From Alphaproteobacteria bacterium (lineage in GTDB: Bacteria > Pseudomonadota > Alphaproteobacteria > Rhodobacterales > Rhodobacteraceae), in the NCBI GenBank assembly GCA_009908505.1, contig JAAAPD010000038.1:1-35371 (forward strand): DNA of 35,371 nucleotides. Reading direction: 5' to 3'. Position numbers and translations under genes: made by a program. Shown here one piece after another: positions 16,908 to 26,394 of the stretch (its first letter is position 1; each line of letters begins with the position of its first letter). The notes beneath the pieces are model-generated. The model did not search any database. It saw only the letters and a list, made by a program, of their open reading frames with translations, and had not been told where the DNA came from.

Positions 16908-17414
16908 CTACTCGACCGGCGGGGCGCTGGGCACGGCGACGCCGCCCTCGCGAAAGCGGGCCAGCTCGGCATAGGCATCCAAGGCCTGGTTTGCATAGGC
17001 GCGGAAATAGCGGTCACGCCCCGAGAACAGCCCACCCATCCGGGCGCGGCGGTTGCGAAAGCGTTCATCGGCGGCGGCCAGGTCGGCACGAATGGCGGGA
17101 TCGACGCCGTTTCGGCTGGCATAGGTGACAAGCGCGCTGTCGCGGGCCGGCACGCCACCGGCAACCGCGGCACCGGGATTACCGCCAAGTACCGCGACGG
17201 CCTCGCCCACCGGGTTGGGGTCGGTGCGGTTGACCCCGCCGGGCGTCGGCGCGGGCAGGGTCGACAGGCTATCGGGCATTTCCAGCGGCGCGACCGGCAT
17301 GACGGCGAATTCATCCGGCCCGTCACCGCCCGATTGCAGGTTGCGCAGGCCCCGGTCCCCGCCACATGCGGCAACTGCACTCAGCGCGATAATGGCAATG
17401 ATCGTCCTGGCCAT
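16908..17414 (-). CDS. DUF3035 lipoprotein, BamF-like
   Basis: A 168-residue lipoprotein. The signal peptide MARTIIAIIALSAVAAC ends in a lipobox with Cys17. The mature part begins with disordered, Gly- and Pro-rich sequence containing GPDEFAVMPVAPLEMP; the PDEF element is the hallmark I associate with BamF, a small lipoprotein subunit of the alphaproteobacterial outer-membrane beta-barrel assembly machine. The C-terminal half is helical and Arg-rich. It lies 55 bases downstream of lspA, whose product would process its signal peptide. The BamF role is inferred from family knowledge and has not been shown for this protein. Confidence 0.8.
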   Translation of the reverse strand: MARTIIAIIALSAVAACGGDRGLRNLQSGGDGPDEFAVMPVAPLEMPDSLSTLPAPTPGGVNRTDPNPVGEAVAVLGGNPGAAVAGGVPARDSALVTYASRNGVDPAIRADLAAADERFRNRRARMGGLFSGRDRYFRAYANQALDAYAELARFREGGVAVPSAPPVE

Positions 17415-17469
17415 GATGTCGTTCCCAAATCACCCTTTGAGGCGGTTGTAACGCAGGCCGCGCCCGGCG

Positions 17470-17973
17470 TCACGCCGTCTTGTTGTCAGGGCTGAACAGC
17501 ACCAGCCCCACCGCGCCCACAAAAATGGCGATATCTGCCACGTTGAATGCGTAGGGATTGACGATCCCGCAGCAGGACATGTTCAGGAAATCCGACACCG
17601 CGCCGTAAAGCACACGGTCCAGCGCGTTGCCCAGCGCCCCGCCCACCAGAAGGCCCGCGCCGATCATCGCCCAGCGGCCGGGCCGTTCCTTGCGCACCCA
17701 CCACAACACGAAAGCCGATACCGCGACGGCGATGCCCACCAGAATCCAGCGCAGATCGGCCCCGCCGAACAGGCCGAAATTGATGCCCCGGTTCCAGGCC
17801 ATCGTCAGAACCAGGTAGGGTTCGAACACGTCGACGCGGGGCGGATAGGGCAGGCGGTCCGGGTCGGTCGTGACCTGCCCCCAGCGCAGCCCGAAGACGC
17901 CGAAAATGACCAGTGCCTTGATCGCCTGGTCCACCAGGAAGGTCGCGAGAGCGGTGATGCCCAGAAGGCGCAT
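17470..17973 (-). CDS. lspA: Lipoprotein signal peptidase (signal peptidase II)
   Basis: A 167-residue inner-membrane aspartyl protease with four hydrophobic helices that removes signal peptides from prolipoproteins after lipidation. Family motifs are present: conserved Asp15 in [18 protein letters not shown] (61-69), [15 protein letters not shown] with catalytic Asp128, and FNVADIAI with catalytic Asp147. The insertion [14 protein letters not shown] in the first periplasmic loop and the Cys pair at 134-135 are unremarkable variations. It starts 15 bases after purH with a good AGGA Shine-Dalgarno, so it is co-transcribed with purH, and it is followed by a lipoprotein gene. Confidence 0.96.
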   Translation of the reverse strand: MRLLGITALATFLVDQAIKALVIFGVFGLRWGQVTTDPDRLPYPPRVDVFEPYLVLTMAWNRGINFGLFGGADLRWILVGIAVAVSAFVLWWVRKERPGRWAMIGAGLLVGGALGNALDRVLYGAVSDFLNMSCCGIVNPYAFNVADIAIFVGAVGLVLFSPDNKTA

Positions 17974-17988
17974 GACGGGTCCTTTGGC

Positions 17989-19578
17989 TCAGTGTCGGAA
18001 ATGGCGCATGCCGGTGAAGACCATCGCCAGGCCGGCCTCGTCGGCGGCGGCGATCACCTCGTCATCGCGCATGGACCCGCCGGGCTGGATGACGGTTGTG
18101 GCCCCTGCCGCCACGGCTTCCATCAACCCGTCGGCAAAGGGAAAGAACGCGTCCGAGGCCACGGCCGACCCCTTGGTGAGCGGCTCGGGCAGGCCCAGCG
18201 CCTCGGCCATGCGTTCGGCCTTTTTCGCGGCGATCAGGGCGCTGTCCAGGCGACTCATCTGGCCCGCCCCGACACCCACGGTAGCGCCGTCCTTGACGTA
18301 GACGATCGCGTTGGACTTCACGTGCTTGGCCACCGTCCAGGCAAAGCGCAGGTCGGCCATCTCATCGGCCGTGGGCGCACGCCGGGTCGCGGTCTTAAGA
18401 TCGGCCTCGGGAACGTGGCCGTTGTCGCGGTCCTGCACCAGGACCCCACCGGCCACCTGCTTGAAGGCCACGCCGCCCGATTTCGGATCGGGCAGGCCCT
18501 GGGTCGTCAGCAGGCGCAGGTTTTTCTTGGCGGCAAACACGGCCTTGGCCGCCTCGGTCGCGCCGGGGGCGATCACGACCTCGGTGAAGATTTCGGTGAT
18601 CGCCTTCGCGGTTTCTTCGTCCAGATCCATGTTCAGCGCCACGATCCCGCCAAAGGCGCTGGTGCGGTCGCAATCAAAGGCCTTCTGGTAGGCCTCGAGC
18701 AGGGTCACACCCCGCGCCACGCCGCAGGGATTCGCGTGTTTGATGATCGCGCAGGCCGGACCATCGGCGGGGTCGAATTCCGCAACCAGTTCAAAGGCCG
18801 CGTCGGTATCGTTTATGTTGTTGTAGGACAGCGCCTTGCCCTGGTGCTGAAGGGCGGTGGCAACGCCGGGGCGGTCCGACCCATCGGTGTAGAACGCCGC
18901 GTTCTGGTGCGGGTTTTCGCCATAGCGCATGGTCTGGGCCAGCTGCCCGGCAAAGGCGCGGCGGCGCGGCGTGTCCTCGCCGATCGCTCCGGCCATCCAG
19001 GTGCTGACCGCGGCATCATAAGCGGCGGTGCGGGCATAGGCGGTCTGCGCGAACCGCTGGCGGAAGGCGTAGGAGGTCTGCCCGTCATTCGTTTCGAGTT
19101 CGGCCAGCAGGGTGGCATAATCCTTAACATCCACCACGGTCGTGACGAAGGCATGGTTCTTGGCCGCCGCGCGGATCATGGCGGGGCCGCCGATGTCGAT
19201 ATTCTCGATCATCTCGTCATAGCCCGCGCCGCGTGCCAGCGCCGCCTCGAACGGGTAGAGGTTGACGACCAGCAGGTCGATGCCACCGACCCCGTGTTCC
19301 TCCATCGCCGCCACGTGGGCGTCATTGTCCCGCAGGGCCAGCAACCCGCCATGCACCATCGGGTGCAGGGTCTTGACCCGTCCGTCCATCATTTCGGGAA
19401 AGCCCGTCACCTCGGCCACGTCACGCACGTCCAGGCCCGCCTCGCGCAGGGTCTTGGCCGACCCGCCGGTGGACAGCAATTCCACGCCCCGCGCGGCCAG
19501 GGCGCGGCCCATATCGACCAGACCGGTCTTGTCGGATACGGAAAGAAGCGCGCGGCGCACAGGGTGAAGGTCGGTCAT
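17989..19578 (-). CDS. purH: Bifunctional AICAR formyltransferase / IMP cyclohydrolase
   Basis: A 529-residue PurH that catalyses the last two steps of IMP synthesis. The N-terminal IMP cyclohydrolase domain shows [19 protein letters not shown] and GRVKTLHP (66-73). The C-terminal transformylase domain has RYGENPHQ (218-225) and the Lys280-His281 catalytic pair in [10 protein letters not shown]. Full length with no breaks. It lies between the heparinase-like gene (21 bases upstream) and lspA (15 bases downstream), a neighbourhood I associate with Rhodobacterales genomes. Confidence 0.97.
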   Translation of the reverse strand: MTDLHPVRRALLSVSDKTGLVDMGRALAARGVELLSTGGSAKTLREAGLDVRDVAEVTGFPEMMDGRVKTLHPMVHGGLLALRDNDAHVAAMEEHGVGGIDLLVVNLYPFEAALARGAGYDEMIENIDIGGPAMIRAAAKNHAFVTTVVDVKDYATLLAELETNDGQTSYAFRQRFAQTAYARTAAYDAAVSTWMAGAIGEDTPRRRAFAGQLAQTMRYGENPHQNAAFYTDGSDRPGVATALQHQGKALSYNNINDTDAAFELVAEFDPADGPACAIIKHANPCGVARGVTLLEAYQKAFDCDRTSAFGGIVALNMDLDEETAKAITEIFTEVVIAPGATEAAKAVFAAKKNLRLLTTQGLPDPKSGGVAFKQVAGGVLVQDRDNGHVPEADLKTATRRAPTADEMADLRFAWTVAKHVKSNAIVYVKDGATVGVGAGQMSRLDSALIAAKKAERMAEALGLPEPLTKGSAVASDAFFPFADGLMEAVAAGATTVIQPGGSMRDDEVIAAADEAGLAMVFTGMRHFRH

Positions 19579-19599
19579 GCAGGTGTCCCCCGGGGATAT

Positions 19600-21387
19600 C
19601 TATTCGGTTCCGTCGGCGAAGGTTCCGGGCAGCCGGTCTTCGAGGTCCCGCACGGCCAGCGGCGTATCCTGCGCCTTGGCCAGAGACCAGCGGATGCGCG
19701 TCGAATAGGACATTGCGCGCCCGGTTAAAACCACCTGTTGTGTCGCACGTGGACGCAACCGCCCGTATTCCAGGTAAACCGAGGGCTTCAGGTCGAGCGT
19801 TTCCGCACCGTCCTGACGAAAGACCCAGATCTCCCCCGACTTGAGCGTCAGCGACACCGCGGCCCCGCCAAGGTCGATCTCGGCCACTACCTCGGGGTGA
19901 AGGTGGAAATGCAGCGCCCAGGGGATGCCCTGCAGGCTGCCCCGGTCCAGCGCGGCATCGAAAAGCGGCTGGTCGCGGTCCTCCAGTATGGTCAGCAAAT
20001 CCTCGCCCGCCAGTCCGCGTCCGTCGCCGCTCAGGTCAAGGGTCCGCACATGGGTCAGGCCGTGGCTGCGATGATACCCGTCATGGGCCGCGGCCAGCCG
20101 TTCGCCATCCGCCAGCGTGGTGAAATCGGTCTTCACATCCTTCGGAATATCGTCCAGCGGTTCGGCCCCGTCGCGGGCGGGCTGGCTGATACGGGACGAG
20201 GAAAGCCCCTCGAGAAAGAGGGTCGAATGGCTGGGCGTCGCGCGCCCGGCCCGGCGCCAATCGGGGCCGAAACTGCGCCCCGACCCGCAATTGACGACGA
20301 TCGGCCGTCGCCCCGAGGTCAGTTCGAAGGCCAGGGTCGAGGCATGGGCATCAACCGAGGCGGCCCCCGCGGGCGGCGTATCGGCGTCCATGACGATCGT
20401 CGTGCGTCCGGCGGCAAGACGCCCATAGCCCATGTAGAGCTTCTGCTCGGGCTGGACGCGGTTGCGCGACGCCGCAAGGGCCTGGTCCAGCCAGCCATCA
20501 AGGCCGCGCCCGCCTCCGTGGAACCGCGCCAGGCCGCCATCGGCATGGCGCAGCGCGCGCAAGGTGGGCGCAATCCGGGCGATGGCGGACAGAACTGTTT
20601 CCGGCGGCGTCCTGTCGGCACTGACAAGGGCCGATTCTACCCAGGTCAGCAGCGACAGGATATGCAGCAATTCCTCGGGGTTGCGCGACGGGATGCCGCC
20701 GTCAGGGCCGACCTGCACTTTGCAGTCATACGCCAGCGCCGCCACGGCGGGCGCAACCCGGCCCTCCATGCCCTGAAGCGACAGGCCGGCATGGATCAGC
20801 CCGGCCAGCGCCTCGAATCGCGGCAGGCCGGGCCGCGCGCTTTTCCAGCGCCGCGACAGGAAGATCGTCTGCCGCGCTGCGGACCGGTAATAGGCCTCGG
20901 AGGCGTCCTTGTCCTGGCCGCGCAGCAGAAACAGCCCGTGGGTGATCCAGCGGATCATACGCCGCCCGGCCAGGTCCGGTGTCCATCCGGGGCCGGTGCC
21001 ATCGCCGAACCGTTCGATCCACTCGGCCAGCCAGGCCTGGGCCGTGGCCCGCGCCTTTGCATCGCCGACGGCGGCCAGGTCGTCTAGCCAGGTGAAACCC
21101 TGCGCCAGGTGGGCGCCCATCTCGACCCGCTCGGCCGCATCCCAGATCGACTGGCCCTTGGCCTCGACCAGTTCCCCGCGGATCAGGAAATTGCCGGCCA
21201 GCAACTGCCGGCCGCGGGCGTAATGCCCGATGACCTTGGGTTCGGGGGACGAGACGAAGCCGGTCGCGGGGCGGGCGCGCGCAGTCAGACGGGCCTGAAG
21301 CCTGTCCATGAACGTGACATAGCCCGTTCGGGCGCTGGGAGTTCTGCTCGCCAAACCTGCCGCCTCGAAAGCCCGTGCGTTTCGCAC
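19600..21387 (-). CDS. Heparinase II/III-like protein
   Basis: A protein of up to 595 residues with an alpha-helical toroid-like N-terminal half (about 60-300, including DLAGRRMIRWITHGLFLLRG) and a beta-sandwich C-terminal half containing RPIVVNCGSGRSFGPDWR and ATPSHSTLFLEG, which fits the heparinase II/III family. Characterised members are polysaccharide lyases, but the homologue kept beside purH and rsmB in Rhodobacterales has no known substrate and may act on a cell-surface polymer. The frame opens at GTG 21387; ATG 21309 (MDRLQARL) is an equally plausible start, as neither has a clear Shine-Dalgarno. No signal peptide is evident from either start. It lies 40 bases downstream of rsmB. Confidence 0.82.
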   Translation of the reverse strand: MRNARAFEAAGLASRTPSARTGYVTFMDRLQARLTARARPATGFVSSPEPKVIGHYARGRQLLAGNFLIRGELVEAKGQSIWDAAERVEMGAHLAQGFTWLDDLAAVGDAKARATAQAWLAEWIERFGDGTGPGWTPDLAGRRMIRWITHGLFLLRGQDKDASEAYYRSAARQTIFLSRRWKSARPGLPRFEALAGLIHAGLSLQGMEGRVAPAVAALAYDCKVQVGPDGGIPSRNPEELLHILSLLTWVESALVSADRTPPETVLSAIARIAPTLRALRHADGGLARFHGGGRGLDGWLDQALAASRNRVQPEQKLYMGYGRLAAGRTTIVMDADTPPAGAASVDAHASTLAFELTSGRRPIVVNCGSGRSFGPDWRRAGRATPSHSTLFLEGLSSSRISQPARDGAEPLDDIPKDVKTDFTTLADGERLAAAHDGYHRSHGLTHVRTLDLSGDGRGLAGEDLLTILEDRDQPLFDAALDRGSLQGIPWALHFHLHPEVVAEIDLGGAAVSLTLKSGEIWVFRQDGAETLDLKPSVYLEYGRLRPRATQQVVLTGRAMSYSTRIRWSLAKAQDTPLAVRDLEDRLPGTFADGTE

Positions 21388-21427
21388 CTGTTATTGCGGC
21401 CGCTTATACAGGCTGGCGCCGCTCAAG

Positions 21428-22696
21428 TCACGCGGGCTTTCGCACGGTGGCGATGTAGAATCCGTCCATCCCGCCCCGGTCGGCCCAATGATCGGGGCGC
21501 AGGCGCAGGCCGCCCTCCGGGCTTTGCCAATCGGCGTCCATACCGGGCAGGTCGGCACGCTCGATCGCAAGGCCCGGATGCCGGGCCACCGCCTCTTCGA
21601 CCTGAACTTCACCCTCGTCCGGCAGCAGGCTGCAGGTGCAATAGACCAGCCGCCCACCCGGTTTCAGCATCGCCAGCGCCTTGTCGATCAGGGCCGATTG
21701 CAGTTGGAACAATTGCAGGAAATCCGACCCGTCCTTGGCATGGGGCAGGTCCGGGTGGCGGCGGATCGTGCCGGTGGCCGAACAGGGCGCATCCAGTAGA
21801 ACCGCATCGAAAGGGGCAGCGTCATAATCCAGGGCGTCGGCCACGACGATCTCGGCGTCCAGGCCCACCCGTTGCAGGTTCTGGCGGACACGTCCCATGC
21901 GGCCCTCGGAGATATCCAGCGCGGTCACGTCGGCACCGGACGCGGCCAGCTGCATTGTCTTGCCGCCCGGCGCAGCGCACAGGTCCAGGACCCGTTCGCC
22001 GGGCTGCGCGTTCAGCATAAGCGCGGGCATGGCGGCGGCGGCATCCTGCACCCACCAGTCGCCGGCATCGAACCCCGGAAGGCCGGACACCTGCCGGCCG
22101 ACCGGCAGGCGCACGGTGCCCGTGGGCAGGACCGTTCCAACCACTGCCTGCGCCACGGCTTGCGGATCAGCCTTGGCGGTCAGGTCCAGCGGCGCACCCT
22201 CGAAATGCACCCGTTCGATATCGGCCACGACCTGCGGGCCGTAGGCGTCCTTCAGCGGCTCGCGCAGCCATTTCGGCAGGCGCGGCACGGCTAGCTTGTC
22301 CCAGCCATCGGGCAGGTCGGCGGCCACCTTGCGCAAGACGGCGTTGACCAGCCCCTTCATGCTGGCGGTGCGCTTGTTCAGCCCGACCATGGCGACGGCG
22401 GCATTCACCACGCCGTGGGCGGCCTCGCCCCCGGCCAGTTCGATGGTGGACAGGCGCAGGATGTTGCGGACATGCAGCGGCGGTGTCTTCTGCAGGAATC
22501 GCGCCAGGAGCCGGTCCGCACGCGGCAGGCCGCGCAGGGTTTCCGTTGCCAGCCGCTGCGCCCGCGCGCGATCTTCCGGGTCAAGGTGGGTCAGGGCGCC
22601 GTCGGCCAGCAGTTCGGACAACAGGCGGCGGTCACCCGTGACCTGGTCGAGAAGATGGAGCGCCGCGCGGCGCGGCTGCAAACCCTGCTGAGACAT
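21428..22696 (-). CDS. rsmB: 16S rRNA (cytosine-C5)-methyltransferase RsmB-like
   Basis: A 422-residue protein with an N-terminal NusB-like RNA-binding domain (about 1-130) and a C-terminal SAM-dependent m5C methyltransferase. The SAM-binding motif LDLCAAPGGKT spans 237-247, the PC motif DAPCSATG has Cys305, and the TC motif YCTCS has nucleophile Cys355. Bacterial RsmB methylates C967 of 16S rRNA. The ATG at 22696 is the natural start. It is divergent from a small SDHAF4-like gene across 68 bases and begins the leftward run with the heparinase-like gene, purH and lspA. Confidence 0.93.
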   Translation of the reverse strand: MSQQGLQPRRAALHLLDQVTGDRRLLSELLADGALTHLDPEDRARAQRLATETLRGLPRADRLLARFLQKTPPLHVRNILRLSTIELAGGEAAHGVVNAAVAMVGLNKRTASMKGLVNAVLRKVAADLPDGWDKLAVPRLPKWLREPLKDAYGPQVVADIERVHFEGAPLDLTAKADPQAVAQAVVGTVLPTGTVRLPVGRQVSGLPGFDAGDWWVQDAAAAMPALMLNAQPGERVLDLCAAPGGKTMQLAASGADVTALDISEGRMGRVRQNLQRVGLDAEIVVADALDYDAAPFDAVLLDAPCSATGTIRRHPDLPHAKDGSDFLQLFQLQSALIDKALAMLKPGGRLVYCTCSLLPDEGEVQVEEAVARHPGLAIERADLPGMDADWQSPEGGLRLRPDHWADRGGMDGFYIATVRKPA

Positions 22697-22764
22697 GGCG
22701 TCCTCTTGGCTGTTGGATCGCTGCGGCCTATATCACCCGTGATCGCCGCACAAGGACAGCCATC

Positions 22765-22941
22765 ATGAGCGACACAGCCAAAGACCTGCCCCCTGCCGCC
22801 CGGCGCGCCCTGGCCGAGGCCGAGGAACGCCGAAATGCCGCCGCGACCGAGCAGATGCCGACCGAGCTGGGCGGTCGCGACGGCCCCGAGCCCGTGCGCT
22901 ACGGCGACTGGGAAAAGAAGGGAATCGCGATCGACTTCTAG
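22765..22941 (+). CDS. Small DUF1674 / SDHAF4-like succinate dehydrogenase assembly factor
   Basis: A 58-residue protein. The charged N-terminal half (PPAARRALAEAEERR) and the C-terminus GRDGPEPVRYGDWEKKGIA followed by IDF match the DUF1674 family, related to the mitochondrial flavoprotein assembly factor SDHAF4 that protects the flavinylated SdhA subunit. Start and end are well defined: ATG 22765 and stop at 22939-22941. Its stop shares 4 bases with the stop of the convergent small secreted protein gene. It is easily missed because of its length. The function is inferred from the family. Confidence 0.85.
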   Translation: MSDTAKDLPPAARRALAEAEERRNAAATEQMPTELGGRDGPEPVRYGDWEKKGIAIDF

Positions 22942-23297
22942 CGAAGATTGAAGGTCGCGCCCATGCCCTCACCACGGTTCACGGTAAAGCGCACCTTCTG
23001 ACCGCCGCGCTCCTCGACCAGCTGGCAGTCAAAGGCAATGGGGGTTCCGGACCAGTCCATTTCCCGGCAGAAATAACCATCGCGCCAGTCCCAGTTTCCG
23101 GTGACGTCCCAGCCCTGCGCGGACCCATCGATGGTACCGTCTGGCCGCACCCGTAAGGTAATGCCGAAAAGCCCAAGCCGCAGGTCCTTGCCTTCGACCA
23201 GCGACACGAAGCGGTCGCGTTCGTCGATCCGTTCGAAGGCCGCGGCGCTGCCGGCAACCAGAGAAAGTGCCAGGACGATTAGGACAATGCGTTTCAT
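22938..23297 (-). CDS. Small secreted protein of unknown function, downstream of dapB
   Basis: A 119-residue protein with a clear Sec signal peptide (MKRIVLIVLALSLVAGSAAA, cleavage near residue 20). The mature part is small and beta-rich (LRLGLFGITLRVRPDGTIDG, WDVTGNWDWRDGYFCREMDW) with two cysteines at 77 and 91 that could form a periplasmic disulphide. I do not recognise a catalytic motif. Homologues in Rhodobacterales are sometimes labelled dihydrodipicolinate reductase, probably by carry-over from the neighbouring true dapB 58 bases upstream on the same strand. The stop overlaps the convergent SDHAF4-like gene by 4 bases. Confidence 0.8.
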   Translation of the reverse strand: MKRIVLIVLALSLVAGSAAAFERIDERDRFVSLVEGKDLRLGLFGITLRVRPDGTIDGSAQGWDVTGNWDWRDGYFCREMDWSGTPIAFDCQLVEERGGQKVRFTVNRGEGMGATFNLR

Positions 23298-23355
23298 TTC
23301 GACGCCTCGCTTTCTTGCGGTTTGTCGAGTCTTACGTGCCCGCGGCGGGACCGGA

Positions 23356-24171
23356 TCAGTCTGACAGGCCCAGCACGTCGATCATGTCGTATTCGCCGGG
23401 CTTGCGATTCTGCCCCCAGAGCGCCGCCCGCAGCGCGCCTTTGGCAAAGAGTTTCCGGTCGCTGGCCACGTGGCGCAGGATGATCCGTTCGCCGGGCCCG
23501 GCGAACAGGACATCATGTTCGCCCACGATGTCCCCGCCCCGGATCGCGGTGAAACCGATATCGCCGTTGTTGCGGGCCCCGGTGATGCCATCTCGGCCAC
23601 GGTCCGCCACATCGGCAAGGTCGACGCCGCGCCCCTCGGCCGCGGCCTCGCCCAACATCAGCGCGGTGCCCGAGGGCGCGTCGACCTTCTGGTTGTGATG
23701 CGCCTCGATCACCTCGATGTCGAACTCCTCGTCAAGGGCGGCCGCCACCCGCTTGGTCAGCTGCACCAGCAGGTTCAAGCCTAACGACATGTTGCCGGCC
23801 CGCACGATCACGGCGTGGCGCGCGGCGGTCCTGAGCTTGGCCAGGTCGTCGTCCGACAGCCCCGTCGTGCCGATCACGTGCACGGCGCGGGCCTGGGCGG
23901 CCAGTTCCGCGAAGGCGACCGTGGCGGCCGGGGCGGTGAAGTCGATCACTGCCTGCGCCCTGGCGAAGGCCGATACAGGGTCATCCGACACCGTCACGCC
24001 AAGGGGCTGGCCACCCATCGCGACGCCGACATCCTGTCCGATCCAGTCATGACCGGACTGTTCCAGTGCCCCCACGAGCTCGCAGGCCTCGGAGGCCGCG
24101 ACGGCCTCGGTCAGCATCCGTCCCATGCGCCCCGAGGCGCCCGTGACCACGATTCCCGGCTTGTCGGTCAT
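23356..24171 (-). CDS. dapB: 4-hydroxy-tetrahydrodipicolinate reductase
   Basis: A 271-residue DapB, second enzyme of the diaminopimelate/lysine branch. It has the NAD(P)H-binding motif GASGRMGRM (11-19) and the catalytic region [17 protein letters not shown] with His158, His159 and Lys162. The ATG at 24171 is preceded by GGAAGGG; an upstream in-frame start would overlap the divergent rbfA region. It provides meso-diaminopimelate for peptidoglycan and lysine for protein. It is divergent from rbfA across 82 bases. Confidence 0.96.
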   Translation of the reverse strand: MTDKPGIVVTGASGRMGRMLTEAVAASEACELVGALEQSGHDWIGQDVGVAMGGQPLGVTVSDDPVSAFARAQAVIDFTAPAATVAFAELAAQARAVHVIGTTGLSDDDLAKLRTAARHAVIVRAGNMSLGLNLLVQLTKRVAAALDEEFDIEVIEAHHNQKVDAPSGTALMLGEAAAEGRGVDLADVADRGRDGITGARNNGDIGFTAIRGGDIVGEHDVLFAGPGERIILRHVASDRKLFAKGALRAALWGQNRKPGEYDMIDVLGLSD

Positions 24172-24253
24172 ATTGCTTGCCCTTCCGTCACGTTTCCGCC
24201 CAGCGTGGACTGCTATGCTTGGCATCCCTAACCGGACCCCTTACATGGGCGTC

Positions 24254-24649
24254 ATGGCAAAGAACAGGTTCCAAGGCAAATCCGGCCCCTCGCAACGCCA
24301 GTTGCGCGTCGGTGAATTGATCCGCCGGACGATGTCCGAGGTGCTGATGCGCGGCGAACTGCACGACCCCGACCTGTCGCGCATGTCCATCACCGTGGGC
24401 GAGGTTCGCGTAAGTCCCGATCTGCGCATCGCCACCGCCTATGTCCTGCCCCTGGGCGGCGAGGGCGCGGAAGAGGCCGTGCAGCGCCTGGCCCAGCACC
24501 AGGGCGAACTGCGGCATATCCTGGGCCGGGAAATCAAGCTCAAAAACGTGCCGGAACTGCGGTTCCGCATCGACGATACCTTCGACCGCATGGACAAGAC
24601 CCGCGAGATGTTCGCGGATAGCAAAGTGCGGCAGGACCTCGACGATTGA
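24254..24649 (+). CDS. rbfA: 30S ribosome-binding factor A
   Basis: A 131-residue RbfA, the KH-fold factor that helps mature the 16S rRNA 5' end and is needed for cold growth. The core LRVGELIRRTMSEVLMRGEL, MSITVGEVRVSPDLRIATAYV and the end LRFRIDDTFDRMDKTREM are typical. The start is placed at ATG 24254 (MAKNRFQGKSGPSQ); ATG 24245 three codons earlier is equally possible because neither has a strong Shine-Dalgarno. Its TGA shares a base with the ATG of the next gene, so the two are coupled. Confidence 0.93.
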   Translation: MAKNRFQGKSGPSQRQLRVGELIRRTMSEVLMRGELHDPDLSRMSITVGEVRVSPDLRIATAYVLPLGGEGAEEAVQRLAQHQGELRHILGREIKLKNVPELRFRIDDTFDRMDKTREMFADSKVRQDLDD

Positions 24650-25389
24650 TGCGCGGGCTCGCCGCCCTGCTGGTGCTGGTCGCGGCGCCCGCCGCGGCGG
24701 TTGAATGCGCCGACGTGACCCACCTGGACCAGTCCTTCACCGTCTGCGAGGTCGATCCGGCCCGCGACGACTTGCAGCTTTTCCTGCGCGACGACGCGGG
24801 CGAGGTGCTGGGCAGTTTCAGCGCCATCGAGGACCATGCAGGCCGCCCCCTTGCCTTCGCGATGAATGCCGGGATGTATCACGACGATCGCAGCCCGGTC
24901 GGCCACTATGTCCAAGACGGTCGCGAAGAAATGCGCGTGATCGCAGGCGACGGGCCGGGCAATTTCGGCCTGCTGCCCAACGGCGTGTTCTGTATCACCG
25001 ATCGCGGCGCCCGGGTCATCGAGACCCTCGCCTATCTCGATGAGGCCCCCGATTGCCGCCACGCCACCCAGTCCGGCCCGATGCTGGTGCTGGACAGCAC
25101 GCTGCATCCGCGCCTGATCCCCGGCGGCACCTCGCGGCATTTTCGCAACGGGGTCGGCACCAGCGCCAACGGCGACCGTGCGGTTTTCGCCATTTCCAAC
25201 GACCCGGTCAATTTCCACGATTTCGCCACCCTGTTCCGCGACCATCTTGGGTTGCCCGACGCGCTCTATCTCGATGGAAAGATCAGCCGCCTGCATGCCC
25301 CTGAGCTGGGCCGCAGCGATTTCGGCTGGCGAATGGGACCGATCGTGGGGGTTCTCGAGCCGCTTGACGGAACCGGCGGCACCGACTAA
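24649..25389 (+). CDS. Phosphodiester glycosidase-like (NAGPA/DUF2233) secreted protein
   Basis: A 246-residue protein with a signal peptide (MRGLAALLVLVAAPAAA) and the fold-defining blocks of the phosphodiester glycosidase family (NAGPA domain): FAMNAGMYHDDRSPVG, LLPNGVFCI, QSGPMLVLDSTLHP, and DALYLDGKISRL. Characterised relatives remove N-acetylglucosamine from phosphodiester-linked sugars; the bacterial substrate is unknown but may be a cell-envelope glycan. The ATG overlaps the rbfA stop by one base, and truB follows 33 bases later, placing a periplasmic enzyme inside a translation operon. Confidence 0.87.
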   Translation: MRGLAALLVLVAAPAAAVECADVTHLDQSFTVCEVDPARDDLQLFLRDDAGEVLGSFSAIEDHAGRPLAFAMNAGMYHDDRSPVGHYVQDGREEMRVIAGDGPGNFGLLPNGVFCITDRGARVIETLAYLDEAPDCRHATQSGPMLVLDSTLHPRLIPGGTSRHFRNGVGTSANGDRAVFAISNDPVNFHDFATLFRDHLGLPDALYLDGKISRLHAPELGRSDFGWRMGPIVGVLEPLDGTGGTD

Positions 25390-25422
25390 CCCGCCGCTTT
25401 CTGGACGCAACGGAGGGCAGGC

Positions 25423-26328
25423 ATGGGGCGCAAGCGCAAGGGACGCGACATTACCGGCTGGCTGGTGGTGGACAAGCCCGCCGGCATCACCTCGACCGCC
25501 GTGGTCGGCAAGGTGCGCTGGGCCTTCGATGCGAAAAAAGCGGGCCATGCGGGTACGCTTGATCCGGAGGCGACCGGCGTATTGGCCGTGGCGCTGGGCG
25601 AGGCCACCAAGACCGTCCCCTACATCACCGATGCGCTCAAGGCCTATACCTTCACCGTGCGCTTCGGGCAGGCCACCAACACCGACGATGCCGAAGGCGA
25701 GGTGATCGCGACAAGCGACGCGCGCCCAACCGATGACGAGATCAAGCAGGCGCTGGGCCGGTTCGTCGGCGAGATCATGCAGGTGCCGCCGGCCTATTCC
25801 GCCGTCAAGATCGACGGCGAACGCGCCTACAAGCGCGCCCGTGACGGCGAAGAGTTCGAGATCGCGGCGCGACCGCTCTGGGTCGAGGAATTGCTGCTGG
25901 TGGACCGGCCCGATGCGGATCACGCCGTGCTGGAAATGACCTGCGGCAAGGGCGGCTATGTCCGCGCCATCGCCCGGGATCTGGGCGAGGCGCTGGGCTG
26001 CCACGGCCATGTCCGGGACCTGCGCCGCATCTGGTCAGGGCCGTTCACGGCCGACGACGGTGTCACGCTCGCCCTGTTGGACGAAAAGGCCAAGTCGCCC
26101 GAGCTGGACCAATACCTGCGCCCGCTGGAAGACGGGCTTGGCGAGTTGCCCCGCGTCCATTGCCCGGAAGCCAGCATCGCGCGGCTGCGCAACGGCAACC
26201 CCGCCATGGTGATCGGCGACGTGGAATACGGCGATGAATGCTGGGCCGCCCACGGGGCCGAGGCCATCGCGGTCGGCATATTCAAGGCCGGCGAACTGCA
26301 TCCCAGCCGGGTCTTCGTGCGCTCGTGA
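25423..26328 (+). CDS. truB: tRNA pseudouridine(55) synthase
   Basis: A 301-residue TruB that makes pseudouridine 55 in the T-loop of tRNAs. The catalytic Asp47 lies in [14 protein letters not shown], with the family motifs [12 protein letters not shown] (13-24), [19 protein letters not shown] and [13 protein letters not shown]. The C-terminus (about 235-301) is consistent with the usual extension after the catalytic domain. ATG 25423 has GGAGGG upstream. It completes the rbfA operon; the expected next gene, rpsO, is displaced about 2.1 kb downstream by three unrelated genes. Confidence 0.95.
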   Translation: MGRKRKGRDITGWLVVDKPAGITSTAVVGKVRWAFDAKKAGHAGTLDPEATGVLAVALGEATKTVPYITDALKAYTFTVRFGQATNTDDAEGEVIATSDARPTDDEIKQALGRFVGEIMQVPPAYSAVKIDGERAYKRARDGEEFEIAARPLWVEELLLVDRPDADHAVLEMTCGKGGYVRAIARDLGEALGCHGHVRDLRRIWSGPFTADDGVTLALLDEKAKSPELDQYLRPLEDGLGELPRVHCPEASIARLRNGNPAMVIGDVEYGDECWAAHGAEAIAVGIFKAGELHPSRVFVRS

Positions 26329-26394
26329 AAGGGACGGCGGGTGGGGCGTCTTTTCCGGGCTTGCCCCGGCAAACAGCGTCTACCCGGCGGCCCA

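Noticed and set aside
17992..19728. A 578-residue open frame opposite purH
   Set aside because: Same reason: complete antisense of a conserved gene, with a Gly/His/Arg-rich composition and no domain pattern.
26333..26370. Possible terminator between truB and the VOC gene
   Set aside because: Only 4-5 bp stems can be drawn and the short T run is not placed after a stable stem.
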